Source: Dipteris shenzhenensis
Lineage: Eukaryota; Polypodiophyta; Polypodiopsida; Gleicheniales
Reading direction: 5' to 3' (one strand)
Length of the DNA: 64,000 nt
Assembly: GCA_047967505.1 (NCBI GenBank)
Contig: CM106540.1
The notes beneath the pieces are model-generated. The model was not told the origin of the DNA, ran no database searches, and saw only the letters and a program-made list of their open reading frames with translations. Each line of letters starts with the position of its first letter. Position 1 is the stretch's first letter. The position numbers and the translations under genes are program-made. Below are positions 46,040 to 58,258 of the stretch, in pieces.

Positions 46040-49000
46040 CTAAAACAAAATGCTCTCAAGACGAGCTCTTACAGAGTCATCAGGCCAGCTAGCTACCATC
46101 CATCTGGTTTGGTTCGCTATATCCATAACAACCTTCTTACATGTCAGGGAAAACACATCAGTCTTGTTCATAGAGGCCTCACATCTAGCTAACCATATTC
46201 TATGAAGCGTTGAATATCTAATAACATCCCACATAATGGACTTATATGTCCCGAGGTCTGCTCCAAAGATGGCGGCACCCTTGGAGATATACTCCAGCCC
46301 TAGGTCCTTGGCACACCATGCTTGGATAGCTCCCCAGAGATTCCGCACTCACGGGCATCCCCAGAACAGATGGGTAAGAGACTCTGCTCCAGCTTTGCAA
46401 ATTTTGCATCTATCGTCGACTTGTAGCTAAGGGACTAGGCTGCCTACTGGGAACTGCCCCCCTCCTATCCTCCACAGGAAAAAATTGACCCGGCTATAGG
46501 GAGTGGCTTTCCATGCCTGGCCAAATCTACCCCTCCATGTTGTCTCCAAGTCCTCCCTCTGTCATCTGTCATTATATCTTTGATGCCAGCTCTCCTTGAC
46601 TGCACACATTGCATCCATTTGCTTCACTATCAGTTTGTTTAGCGGGATCCCCGAGTCCCATTCCCATTCCTTTGCAGTTGAGGCCATTGAGGAGCATACA
46701 TAAGACGCCACATAGATGGTATTTGACTCATAATCCTAGCCAAGAAAATAAGCTCAGCTAGGGACAGCTGAAACGTGTCCTCAATCTGAGCTAGGGACAT
46801 CCACCCTTCACCGTGTGGGTTCCACAGGTCTTCCCAACAATGTATGCCCATGGCATCTATTCTCCCTGCCATGGCTTCATTTCCAACTGCAAAGCAGCCT
46901 CCTCCTGGCCAGGCCACTTGCCACCACAACGATAATTTGAGTGAAAAGTCTGCATTTGCTGCAAGTAGCCCTTTCCACCTTAGCTTGCTGACTCCTTCCT
47001 TCCACCCAACCACCAGCTTGTTAAGAAAACTAGACTTTAGAGTAACCGAGGCAACCGAAAATATTTTGGTCCACATGTCCAGTCCCGTAAAGTGTTTGAC
47101 AGATACCTTACGGATCGCATCCTCCAGGAAACCTGCCCAAGGCTCTTTAGACTCAAGGAAACGTACCCACACTGAAAGGAAGTAGACCGTCTTATTAGGT
47201 CTGGGATCCCAAAACCTCCCTGCGACTTAGGTGCACACAGAATTGACCAACAGAGCCACTTCCATTTAGTTTTCTTCCAGATGAAAGCTCTCAGCTCTTT
47301 CTCGACCAATAGCAGGTGTGATTTGAAAAAGGCACTAACTGATAGGATATAGAATGACGCCGGAGCCAAAATATGTTTCACTATCATGCATCTGCCAAGC
47401 ATGGTCAGTGGCACCTTCGACCAAGCCTATATCTTGGCCTTAATCTTTGGCCACCACCACATGAATCGCTGGCGAACAGTAATCCGACCCCAATGGGGAC
47501 TCCGAGATGTCTGATGACTTGTCCCTTGGGCACCCACTATAGGCCCGTTGCCTTCGTCCACTCAGGGGGGCCCTTCCTGGAAACATACATAGCTTTGGAT
47601 CTTTCCCATTGGATTTTAGAGCCTGAAGCTTCACAATGGACCTCAAAAGCCCTAGAACTATCTGAAGCTGTTCTGGATCTGCCTTGCAAATCAAGTTCGA
47701 GTTGTCTGCAAAAAGTTGGGCAAAGAGAGGGGCATTCGTCGATCCTGGGATTCGCATTGGGTCGATTGATCCTCTTGTAATTAGCATACGAAACATTGCA
47801 AGAGCGGCTCAATAATTATTGCGAACAGCAATGGGGCCAAGGGACACCCTTGCCTTTGGACCTTCTGAGCGTAAAGCCCCCAACTTTTGAGCCGTTCACC
47901 GAAACCGTGGCCGTTGCATTAGACATCAAAGCCCTGATTATAGACAAAAATCTGTGGCCAAATCCCATCGCTTGCAAAACCTCAATGATGTAGCCCCACT
48001 CAACCCAATCATACGCCTTGTCAAAGTCGATGTTGAGGACGATGATTTCTTCCTTGTTCACCCCTGCATGTTCCTGTGCCGAGATGACATTCAGCACATG
48101 CTGTCTTTCTTTAACAAAGCCATATTGCTGGCCTGACACTACCTTAGGGACGAGGCTAGCGATCCGATTTGCCACCATTTTAGCTAACAGCTTATATGAC
48201 ACATTCAAAAGAGATAAAGGGCGCCAGTCCCCCATTTTCTGTGTTGGGAACCGCTTGGGGATCAGCCTAATTAGGCCTCTATTTACTTTGGGAGAGAGGA
48301 TCTCCCTTTCCATACAACATTAGCCATCCTCACGAAAGAGCCCCTCGCTACGCCCCAGATTGCAAGTACAGCTCGACAGCAAGACCATCCGACCCAGGGG
48401 AATTGTTCTTTTTCATGTGCAAAAACCTCCTCAACAACGAAAGGGGATCCTAGCACTAGCTTGTCCTCTTCAATAATTTTTTGATCCACACATTCGAGCA
48501 GCAGCTACCGGGCATCTACCTTGCAGTCTGTCTTAAGCTCAACAGCCCCCAGAATCAACTCCAGAGAGGTAGTGATGTGTTTGTTTATGCAATCCGGCTC
48601 AATGATCCAGTTCCCAACCTCGTCTCGAATGCGATAGATATTGTCTTTAACCTTGTCCGAATTTAATGTTCTAAAGAAGAAGGTTGAAGGTGCATCCCCA
48701 AATGTCATCCATTTTACTCAAGATCGAATTCTAGCACCTTCTGCCTTATGTAGCTTTGCTTGTCTCAACAAAACCTCACTTTGCATTAATTACTTCAATT
48801 TAGAGTCTGAGAGAGACCCCTTCTGTCGTAGCAAGTTTACCTTCTCCCTTGCTTGAGCATCCAATGCCCTTTCGTTGAATGCCCTTGATTTCCCGAGAGC
48901 TCGTGCTGCCTTGACCACTGCCTCCACACCTCTATCAAAAGCCTCAATCAGGTCCATCACTCCCTCAAATCCCTATCTCCAAGTCTCCTCTAGCAGGTTG

Positions 49001-49806
49001 CAATTTGTCTCGTTAAGGAGTGAGGAGTAAAATTTGAATGTCTGCCTGCCCTTCCTCAACGGCTGGCTACCCACAATGAACGTGATAAGGCAAGGCATAT
49101 GATCCGATACGATCTGAGAATGGTCGACACAGCCCTCCCATGGCAGACAGATCCAAGATGCACCACCACTGATCCAACACAGGTCCAAGATCGCCGATTG
49201 TATGCAATTGCCCCTTCTCCGATACCACGTCGGACTATTATCAAGCAAGTTCAACTTCTTGGCTTCGACTAGTGCGTGTTGTTCCTCCAACACAACCCAA
49301 GCTTTGCTACGAGCCTCAGAGTGGTTGAAGTCACCAACCACCACCAGCTTGGCATCCAACTTCAACCCACTCATCCAGTCCCACCTCTCCTCACACTCGC
49401 TAGGATCCGTCGAGGCATATACGGATGTAACTATAACAAGGTCTCCATCTATATCAAAACGGACCCCAACCGCCGAACCCTCGTGTGAAAAGGCTTTTGA
49501 AGCTTGAAGCCCCTACTACAGTATTACGGAGCCTCCAACACCCCTTTCCTTGCATGCATAAAAAACATCAAGCCTTTTGAAGAGGGCTGCCAAGAACTTC
49601 GCATCCTCCCCAAGCTTGATCTCCTGCAGACAAATGACATTGACCTTCCACTGGCCAATCTTCTCAGCAAGTACCCACCTCTTCGCCTTGAGCCCAAGGC
49701 CGTGCATGTTCCAAGAGACTAACTTAATCTGCATGAGTGATAGGTAAATTAGAACTGACCAACACATCGTAGAAGTTTTGCCTACTAGCTTTCCCCTTTT
49801 TGCCAT
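46040..49806 (-). pseudogene. LINE ORF2: endonuclease, reverse transcriptase, zf-RVT
   Basis: Starts near the ATG at 49806. Endonuclease: IKLVSWNMHGLG, CLQEIKLG (catalytic Glu), VVVGDFNHSEA and IVSDHMPCL (SDH box) between 49735 and 49080. RT: WRPLSLLNVSYKLLAKMVAN and NIDFDKAYDWVEW near 48230-48000; the usual F(A/V)DD box reads FADN near 47715, so a catalytic Asp is lost. After the RT: LSVSAFFKSHLLLVEKELRA and PKSQGGFGIPDL near 47330-47190, and the zf-RVT-like end with WLARCEAS near 46190. ORF2 is split over several frames with stops throughout. Its normal role is target-primed reverse transcription. Confidence 0.9.
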
Positions 49807-49849
49807 AACCCTTCACTGGAGGATTTTCTTTATGAGTCCTTTCTGTTTG

Positions 49850-50946
49850 AGAACTTGCGCAGATCTTCCTCTGGCGGTCCGAGCCTTTGCAGTAGAGCCA
49901 ACTTGTTGGTGGACATTTCTCCAAGTGGGGCTTGCTTCTGATTCCTCTGTGTGCTAGCAATTGTTGCGGGATTCTGGGAGGCTTTCTCCTTGATCATGTC
50001 CTCCAATATGAGCTCAGAGCTCCTTGCAAGGATCTTCTCAGAGCTCTAAGTTCCCACATTCTTGGCTCCTTTGGCTTTTCCATCTAATTGATTTCCTTTG
50101 GCACTTCTTCCTAGTTTCCCGCCTTCTTTTCCTAGCCAGCCTTGTGTGGACACTGTCAAGCGAAGTGGCCAATCTCTTTGCATGAAAAACAAGCGTTAGG
50201 GAAAGGGCTGAACTTGACTCCGATACAAATGAGTTCGAAGTCCCCAATATCCAACTATACCACCTCTAGAGGTTTCTATGAAATGTCCCACAAGATGCAA
50301 ACCCTTGGCATTAGGTTGGTCTCAACTGTTTGGGAAGCGGGAGCAGAGATGACCAACCCCAGCTCCTTCGCAATCTCCTGCGCAACCAGTCTAAGCATGA
50401 AAGGAAGAGGGGATTAAGACCCAGATTGAGCACACATTTCGCAATTCTGTTGCTAGGTATGACACTACGTATCCCACAGAGCCAAAGAAGGGAATGCTTC
50501 CCCTATCCAAGATCTCCTCCACCGTCTCGACTCACATATCTGAGGGCTCATTCTCCACCTATCAAAGTCCGTTTCAACAAGTCTTGCCCATGAGATATAC
50601 GACTACGTCCTTCTCCCTGAGCTTTGCGTATTCCCGTATAATAGTGCTACTGGAGACTAATGCTCTAAAGACCAACCGCATCCTCTGACACGCCAAGGAC
50701 GAGCTTCCCAAGATCCCCAAAAATCTCGCCAATGAGGCCTTGGTAGGCCTGCCCGACTTCTTCTACAATATCCATGTCCTCCGGGTTAGTATTTTGTGTG
50801 CTGGATGTAACCGTCCCTTGGTCATCCTTCGCCCTCTTCACAACGAGGGATGCAAAGGGGGACTTGGGATTCATGAGGTTTGCCCCAGATATACCTTTTG
50901 ACGGTTGGGAGCTTGAGGGAGCTATGGCGTGCAACAAAGCATCCAA
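49850..50946 (-). pseudogene. LINE ORF1 with CCHC zinc knuckle
   Basis: Begins MDALLHAIAPSSSQPSKG at 50946 and is open to about 50665, then shifts frame. A zinc knuckle CFSCKEIGHFA, stop (TGA where CGA is likely), QCP lies near 50192-50148. The C-terminal part is Lys/Gln/Glu-rich (QNPATIASTQRNQKQAPLGE near 49960). Typical plant L1-like ORF1, an RNA-binding partner of ORF2. Confidence 0.75.
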
Positions 50947-51008
50947 GGTTGCCCAACAGCAGCTCGGTATGATAAACCCTTAACATTGAAGAGCTACACA
51001 TTTCCCAT

Positions 51009-51023
51009 TTACTTCATCATATT
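51009..51023. repeat. LINE target-site duplication, right copy
   Basis: ttacttcatcatatt, identical to 45967-45981; marks the 5' end of the minus-strand LINE. Confidence 0.93.
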
Positions 51024-52009
51024 ACATGAATCTTCATACCATTACACATCACATTACAATAAGTTATTCTCAATATGAGCTTTTTTTCTTGGCATGTTTT
51101 ATTGGTAAAACATTAATAATGGGCTACTACTTCTACATGTTGGAGGATCATGGAATCCTTGGTTTCCTAAAAGAGTGCCCGCAAACATGTATTAAGGTTG
51201 GATATTATCCATAGAATGATGCTTAGAGCTAATCATTATTGCTCCCATAGACAACTTAGAGGGCTAGTGATCAATCTTTCATGTAAATGAACGTGGCTCT
51301 AAGTTTCTGATCTAGGAAGTAGAGGTAGTCGAAAAGATTAGTCACTTACGAGCAGCAAGAGGAGCAGTGGACTCTCTCTCTCTCTCTCTCCCTCTCCCTC
51401 TCTCTCTCTCTCTCATTTTTATCAAGGAAGAATAAGTAATCAAAAAGATTAGTCACTTAGAAGAAGGGGATGGGCGGGGGAGGGCCTCGCACTCCGCCAA
51501 ATATGCTCTCTCTCTCTCTCTCCACCTCCGATCTAATTTATCAAAGAGAATTTGATCAAAAACATCATGGACTCGCTCCCCCAATCTGGCTGGCTGACTG
51601 GCTCTCTCTCTCTCTCCCTCTCTATCTCTCAAAACACAAACACACAAGCAATGACTTCCACCTTATCGCCAATGTTAATCCTTTACCAATGTATGCATTC
51701 CGAAATTTATACCTGATCCACTTTTGCTGCTCCCAAGAAATCTTACATCATGTCAAAAGGGCCTTGTAGAGATAATCATTAGACATGAATATAATATAAG
51801 CAAGCATAAGCCCATGCAGATACCATGAAACCAGAAAGATTCATCTTCATTCCAAATTATGACCTTCACAAATTACTACTAAAAACTTCAATGGGCAGTG
51901 AAACCAGAGATCAGCCATCACCACTGATGGAAAGTCATCGCTAACAGGTTGCACAAACTAATCTCCAAAAGCTCAAAAATTAGGTCTTTCCTAAGGGTGC
52001 ACCTCAAAG
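51024..52009. other. Intergenic and 3' flank of eL43
   Basis: Resumes the pre-insertion sequence, then (CT)n tracts at about 51371-51415, 51507-51522 and 51600-51630. The last 150-200 bases before 52010 are presumably the eL43 3' UTR on the minus strand. No other gene seen. Confidence 0.5.
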
Positions 52010-53433
52010 TCACCCTTCTGTCTGCTCCCTTAAGCGCCTTATTGTACTTCTAACGGTCACCGCACTAGCCGTGCTGCAAAAGACATAAACAGAAACGTAC
52101 ATTGAAATAGAGCATCACGAGATAGAACCAAGCTGCAACAAAGATTTTCCTTCCATATAATCCTTACAATTCTTCCGTTATCAAATCCACCTTTTGAATT
52201 AAAATACTTACTTCAAGGTGTATGCACCCCCAGCCTTGATTTTGTTACAATCTTTGCAAGACCATATCCCAACAGCTTTCCTTTTTACTGCATACTGCCA
52301 ATTTGTGTAGTAAGGAGGGTGAGACCTTGGAGGTAGGATCCAATCAAGAATCCCAAAACGATTATAGGCATAAAAAGAATAATACATACAACAAAAAACA
52401 GTTGATACATCGTCTGACTAGAGACAAGCCTCACAGCACTACTGTGTGAGACGTTGCACTCCATTCCTGGTCCGTCAGACTTTAAAAACTACTGTTACAA
52501 GGCTGCTGACATGCTAAGCTTGACCCAGCAGAGAATATATTTTCAGTGACAGAAAGCAGAGACCCTGCCAGTGCATTCCATAATGCAAAGGATTTTGTAC
52601 CTTGAATGTGCCTGCATCATTTCTTATTTATTCGTCAATGTGTATGTGTGTTTAGTGCGAGGGCGCAAGAGTGAGTGAGAGTGAGTGTGCGTGCGTGGGC
52701 GTGTGTGTATGTGTGTGTGTGTTTTTTTTGGGGGGGGGGGGGGGGGGGGGTGAGAGAGAGAGAGAGAGCATAATTTGAGCTCTGCCTCCATCTGTGGTAC
52801 CAGAGCACTCGCTAACGTCCATGACTCAGATAGAAAAAGTAGTAAAAAATGGACATCGTTGTTATGAGCATGTTTAGTTGGACTAAACTAAAACACATAA
52901 AAAATTTCTCTTCGAAGTTTCCGCAACGACTAGGCAATGAAGACTCTGCGAAATTAACAAAGAGAACATGTATCAAGGTCTCACCTTTCCACAAAATTCG
53001 CAGAAATACTTAGCGTGCTGGCTGACCTCCATCTTTTTTATTTGTTTCCTCAAGCTGGCACCATACCGAGTACCTGTATAAGAAACAAGCAAATTAAGTC
53101 TTCCATAACAGGATATAACTTGCCAAATGAAAGGTAATAAAACGTCAGAACGTACCATACTTTCCGACAATGCCAGCCTTCTTGGTGCGCTTAGTCTGCG
53201 GAAAAACGAATAAATCAGTAAACCACAGCTGAGATCTTAGTAGAGGAGAGAGATCCTTCGAAGAAGGACGCTAGGTTTAAGAAAATAAACTATGAAGGTA
53301 GTAAATGTATTCATAAACTCGGGAGGAGTCAAAAACAGAGCGAACATGTACAGGGAAAGATCAACAACAGTTACACAAATTGAACGAAAGTTTCCAAGGA
53401 AGGAGAGGTTACAAGAAATGAAGGACATACCAT
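52010..53433 (-). CDS. RPL37A: 60S ribosomal protein eL43 (L37a), five exons
   Basis: Intact nuclear gene for a small zinc-binding protein of the large ribosomal subunit. Coding exons on the minus strand: 53433-53431 (only the ATG), 53195-53156, 53073-52985, 52294-52212, 52073-52010. They total 279 bp and give 92 residues, the usual family length. All junctions are GT-AG with consistent phase. The protein begins [15 protein letters not shown], continues [20 protein letters not shown], has the zinc-finger pairs CEFCGK and CKDCNK, and ends [15 protein letters not shown]. The third intron (about 690 bp) holds a G/C homopolymer run and microsatellites. A telo-box lies about 100 bp upstream of the ATG. 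No sign of decay, unlike the surrounding elements. Confidence 0.96.
52730..52750. repeat. Run of 21 G inside eL43 intron 3
   Basis: Preceded by (GT)n and T8, followed by (GA)n. On the coding strand it is a C-run. It lies in the longest intron of an otherwise compact housekeeping gene. Confidence 0.95.
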
Positions 53434-53539
53434 TTTGTGCAAGGCGGAGGTAGAGCAGGAGCCTTGCGGGAGACTTGAACACGCACACAAACAAGCTCAA
53501 AAGAGAACCCCTCAATACTGCTTCTCGCGATTTGTCTAT

Positions 53540-53548
53540 TTAGGGTTT
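53540..53548 (-). promoter_or_regulatory. Telo-box (AAACCCTAA) upstream of eL43
   Basis: The plus strand reads ttagggttt, giving AAACCCTAA in gene orientation, about 107 bp upstream of the ATG. Telo-boxes are typical of plant ribosomal-protein and translation-factor promoters. No TATA box is evident nearby. Confidence 0.7.
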
Positions 53549-53599
53549 GCCTATAGGACCTTTCATAAGGTTGCCTTCACATATGACCTCCTAAGGACA

Positions 53600-55779
53600 C
53601 TTTTTAGTGAAGATTGGCTTTCATAAGTCAAAAATATTTTTCGACGGAATTTCTTGGATCCCTTTCCGCGTGTAATTCTGTGGTTGGCACCGCCTTCATA
53701 CGTGTCCTATTTCGTGTGGTTTGGGTTCGTTGCGTCGTGCATGGATATCGATGGCTTTCCACGCGTTGTTTTTTGGTTGGGACTCTTAATGCACCACTAT
53801 TGTTGGCTTCCTTGCATTGTGCATGGACACTCTTCTTTCGTCGACTTCCTCCGTCGGTTCTTCGGATGGCAACGGATTTCGTGAGTATGGCCTCTGTTGT
53901 GGTGGAGAGAATCATGGAGCAATCAGGTGCAAGGACATGGGCGAAGATGCGTTCGCTAATTCCGTTCGTGGTTCCTGCCTACTACAAATATGCTTCTTTC
54001 TACTCCAAGGATCTTGCATGCACTGTTTTGGTGGTCTCTCGTAATTTTTTTTGTTGAAGCTATGGCTGAGCATCAATTGAGCGCGGAAGACAGTGTTGGA
54101 CACCATGTTTGCACGCATTCGCCTCATGGAGGACACGGTTCCCCACAGTCGATGGATATTGGAGATAATACCTTCCACAGGGTTTGATTTCTGCCTCTTG
54201 TGTTTTCATTTTCGATTCGTTTATTTTCATTTTTCTTTTTGTGATTAAGTTTTTACTGATTATTCGTTGCCTTGTACAGAAATGGTGAAACATGCACTGG
54301 GCAAAGCTACTGTGGAAACGGACGAAGACACAATGTCAATGATGCATGGTATTGGTGGACGCTATGAAATTTATACCTGTTGTGTAGAATTACATAGTTT
54401 CTGTGTTTGTAATAGCTCTGCATGCATTTGTAGATCCGACTCCGCGAGCCTTCGACCGACCATAAATTAGAACACAAAAAGTCGCCACCAACATTCAGTT
54501 CTCCAATCTGATGTCATGTGCTAGTAGACGTCCGAAGCAGTCCGACCTATTGAAAAACTCGCCAATCGCCAAAGATACTAAACATTCTTTGCGCAAGCAG
54601 TTTCAGGCAGCAGCTCACGAAGCGTTTGTCGAAGGTACTATTCATTGTTTTGGTTTCAAGGTATACTGAGAATTCGTCAAAAAGCCTGTGGGGCTCGATT
54701 CTCCCATTTGCAAATTCTCTATGCTGTCGCCCGAAACACACTTTCTGAGGTTATAAGTTTCCTTAGACTTCACAAATATTTATGAGTGTGGCTAGACTCA
54801 AATCAGAAATATTCATGTGGATGGATTTTGGTTTCACCAGAACTCAAATGTGTGTTTGCTACTTTGTTAGTGAATTCTCTGTGTGAACGGATTCTCCTTT
54901 CGCTAACAATACATCTTTGATTTGTTTACAAGCGTGCGTTTCAAATTTCGGAACTACTGTATACATTTCATGAAAGGATTTGTCCCGAACCTCTCAAGTC
55001 GTTTGAGACTAGTGATTGATGAGTTTCTGAGCACGATTCGCTCCACTCTGCTTGTTGCTTTTCTAACATCAGCAAATTGTATCGCGCACTCCACACTAAT
55101 CGTAGTATCGTTTCCTTCTTTGCCTTAGATGCAGTCATCCATCGCTATTTAGTTTTAGTATTTCGCTTTCCTCTTGCCATCAAGACGCTGCTGCTGTTTA
55201 AAATCGTGTAGAGGTGTTAGACTTATTTCCCAGCCATGCATCCCACTAAATTTCTGTCGCTTCTCATCACCTGTTGAAATTGCATTTGAAGTTTGAAGCT
55301 GATGCCTCTCCTCCTGCCAAATTTGGGCCGATCCAGGCTTCCAGCCATTCCTGGCCTCGTTTTTGTTTCCTCCTACTGCAACCTCCTGCTTTTTCGCCTT
55401 TGCAACTTAGCCTCTCTGGTTGCATAATTTTGGGCTGAAAAGCCTTGTTGTTGCTTCTGATAGTGTTCGAAGGTAATGGCATGCTTTAACTCTAGTTGTT
55501 TGAGTTTCATGGTATTTCAAACTTAACAAAGTTTTGGGAAGCTAACGGCATCCTTTAACTCTAGCTGTTTGAGTTTCATGGTATTTCAAACTTAGTAAAG
55601 TTTCGGGAATTTCCATTTCCTGTGTTTTAACTTTGCGATGTGGAGTGTGTTTTACCTACGTGTTTAAATCTAACATATGCTAATAAGTAAAGACAACATA
55701 TGCTAATAAGTAAACCAACAAAGAGCAATACAACATGCAATTCAAATAAATCTTGATTGAAATACATTAAGAAGTCTTT
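53600..55779. other. No gene recognised
   Basis: Short plus-strand open stretches (53867-54057, beginning MATDFVSMASVVVERIMEQS; 54062-54187, beginning MAEHQLSAEDSVGHHV; an acceptor-like ttgtacag at 54280) hint at a former gene, but no family is recognisable. Low-complexity and AT-rich DNA follows. It may be the upstream part of the Helitron remnant. Confidence 0.4.
55478..55615. repeat. Tandem duplication, 2 x 69 bp
   Basis: 55478-55546 repeated as 55547-55615 with a few differences (ggcatgctttaactctag / ggcatcctttaactctag). A further 22-bp direct repeat (aacatatgctaataagtaaa) lies at about 55671 and 55693. Confidence 0.9.
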
Positions 55780-56004
55780 ATGAATGTCTCATTTGGTGCA
55801 CCACAATTTTGTTCTTTTAAATTCATACACTGCATGAATTGTTGCAGCAAGCAAAGCATCGTCTCTGAATAAAACACCATAGAATGATTTGGCGCAACCT
55901 TTGGATCGTAAAATGAAGCAATCTCAGCCGAGCACAAGGACATTCCCATAGAGCACAAAGCTATAGTACCTTCATATAATAACTTTGTAGGAGGTGGGAA
56001 TGGT

Positions 56005-57290
56005 TTGCCCTTGCTATCCATTAGTGAAATCACAGTTGACATCACACATAGGTTTGCTTTTGAGGGCAAACTTTTGGTGAAGTACAGCACTTTCAAAGCA
56101 AAGAACACCAAGTACGACGCATGCTTGTGCACTAATTTCACTAATCACCACAACTATGATACTATCACCTTAGTTGTACCTCATTCCTTTGTCCAACAAT
56201 ACAAGGACGTTCTATTGCCAGATTCCTTTTACAGGGTTGAGGGTGCCATTCCAACAAAGAAAAGTTCAAGGGAGGGAGGCAGCTCGTACTACTCTTTGTA
56301 TGTCAATGCAACCACACTAGTGGTCAAAGCGAAAGAGTTTGAAGGCACCATCCACTTTGTGAATGAAACAACAATAGCCGATTTTGCAACTCTTGTATCT
56401 TGGAGGTTGAAGATGAAGGAAGGGTCAATTTCAACTATAACAGGCACTATCAGTGTGGTCATCATAAAGGTACATAGCGAGGGAGGCACAATCGACCAAG
56501 TCATTATAGCTGACGGTCCACGTGACCAAGATCGTGCTACTGTAAGTTTTCACTAAAAACATTGAGCTTGCTTTGCAACTTCCCAACACAAATTCCTAAA
56601 ACTATTCATTTGTTGCAACTTGCATTCGTCAAAGAGTAGAAGACCATCTTGACACACCTCATCCAAAAGTACAACGAGCATGGGATTGTCATGTACACCC
56701 TCAAAAATGTTTCATACATGACATCAAAAAACACTTGGGCTTCTATGACTTCTCCAGATTGGCTCAAATCCCTGATGGCAACAAGAAAGCGGAGCTTCAA
56801 CAAGTGTTCATGGCTCAAGTGTCAAAGCTTGGCTATGGCCAAAGAGTAATCTCAAAGTGCCCTTTCCTTCCAAACTTTGTTCAATCAAGTTTCTGACCAT
56901 TGAAATTGCCTTTTGGCAGGTCTCAGGGATTCTGTACTTCACAAATCTAAATGCCCAACTAGTGGAGTTCCAATGTAGCAACTGTGGTGGTATTTGTGTT
57001 AGCCGTGATCCAAAACACCCTTACTGCTACACTTACAAGTCGATTTAGTTCATTTCGAAGGTCGTTGTCTTGAAGGGGCGAATCTATGGCTGCAATGGAA
57101 ACAATGTGACTGCAACCGTCCGGGGAGTGCAAGTGGATGCTCTGCTCTAGTTCCAAACACCTTTCTTGGACTTGTATGCAGAGAGTGTTTTGTCTGTCCA
57201 ATCCATGCTCTCATCCATCAAACCAACTGGAAGCTTTACTATCAATAGTTCCAGTCACTTGGTGGCGTTCGAAGCAAGCACTTGAGGAAT
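56005..57290 (+). pseudogene. RPA1-like OB-fold protein of a Helitron
   Basis: Block 1 (56005-56541) reads NTKYDACLCTNF, a long beta-rich stretch (SSYYSLYVNATTLVVKAKEF) and GGTIDQVIIADGPRDQDRAT, the last being like the final strands of an RPA DNA-binding OB fold; it ends at a donor-like site (CTACT then gtaagt, 56541). Block 2 (about 56640-56900) shifts frame and includes DFSRLAQIPDGNKKAELQQV. Block 3 (from about 56930) has VEFQCSNCGGICVSR, a zinc-ribbon-like CxxC as in the RPA1 C-terminal domain, followed by IYGCNGNNVTATVRG. Stops occur after CYTYKSI and elsewhere. RPA-like ORFs are regular passengers of plant Helitrons, which fits the Rep-helicase remnant just downstream. Confidence 0.65.
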
Positions 57291-57326
57291 GCCATTGTAT
57301 CTGTTTGATCTTTCTTGCGATAAAGT

Positions 57327-58022
57327 TTGCCAGCTTTGTGGCTTTGGTTTGCAGTATCATTTGTGCTTCTTCTATCCCTCCACTTTTTGTGTTACAATAG
57401 CAATCAACATTTCACATGGTTGACATTGAAAAGTATGACACAGAGAGATGCAAACTTTATGAGAATGCACCCACAAAACTATGATGTTGTGCTACGCCTG
57501 GTTGATTTTTCCACAACTCACACGTACCAAACATTGCTGCAAGAAGTTTGCGATCAGATTCTTGATAGTGCAGCACGTACAGCTCGTCCATGGAAATATT
57601 TCATCATGGGCTCCATGTCAATGTACCCGGGCACTTCCAAAGTTCAACGTGTCATTGATGTTCTCAAATCCAATTCAAATTCTTGTGCGATCATACATGA
57701 TTGCCTTATGTGCACCACCTCTTTCCTGCAATGCTCTTTTGAAGTCCTTGTGCAATATGCATCAGGAACACAGACTGCAATGCAATCGTTGAATGGTTCA
57801 GCACAAGTGATCACACTACCTATAAATGAACTAGGAAGTCCACCAGACATATTGCCACTCCACATTCGTAAGTGGAAGCGTGCTTATAATCACTGGAGCA
57901 AAGAGCACCACCAGAACACCTTGCTTTTGTTCGTTCAAAGAATTCCCCAAGCAATTGCAAAGAACATTGCTTCATGTTACATGCCGATTTCCCTAGTATT
58001 GCACACTCAATACAAGCTATAA
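57327..58022 (+). pseudogene. Unknown ORF between RPA-like and Rep-helicase remnants
   Basis: Open for 231 codons with credible composition from about 57420: MTQRDANFMRMHPQNYDVVL, RPWKYFIMGSMSMYPGTSKV, SCAIIHDCLMCTTSFLQCSF, then DILPLHIRKWKRAYNHWSKE. No domain recognised. It is probably another part of the Helitron, perhaps the continuation of the RPA-like protein or the N-terminus of the Rep-helicase. Its codon 1 is arbitrary. Confidence 0.4.
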
Positions 58023-58258
58023 TAGCGAAAACATACAAAGCACAAAAATCCTTAACGTTTGCACACCCTTGCAACATTGTGATTGGTGCAACAGCTACTG
58101 GCTAGCTTGCAAACCACAAAGCCGGCCCATCCAATCATATTCCCACAGAAGAACACCTTGCACACCACACCCCAAAAATAAAAAATTTTATTAGAAGTGT
58201 TGCAGATACACCATCACTCTCATGCGTTTGCTGTGGGGTTTTAGAATTCCAAAAAAAA

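Larger units (their letters stand above)
45982..51008 (-). mobile_element. L1-like non-LTR retrotransposon (LINE), full span, mutated
   Basis: About 5.03 kb between perfect 15-bp target duplications. In minus orientation: ORF1 with a zinc knuckle, ORF2 with AP endonuclease, reverse transcriptase and a zf-RVT-like tail, and an A-rich 3' end (T-run at 45981-45989). The target duplication shows that the 5' end is complete rather than truncated, which is uncommon for LINEs. Many stops and frameshifts make it inactive, yet the duplication is still perfect. Confidence 0.93.

Noticed and set aside
53614-54057. 147-codon plus-strand ORF upstream of eL43
   Set aside because: No recognisable family, hydrophobic biased composition, and overlapping open frames of equal quality; kept only as unassigned.
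56289-56504. Minus-strand ORFs across the Helitron RPA-like region
   Set aside because: Shadows of the plus-strand coding blocks, which carry the OB and zinc motifs.
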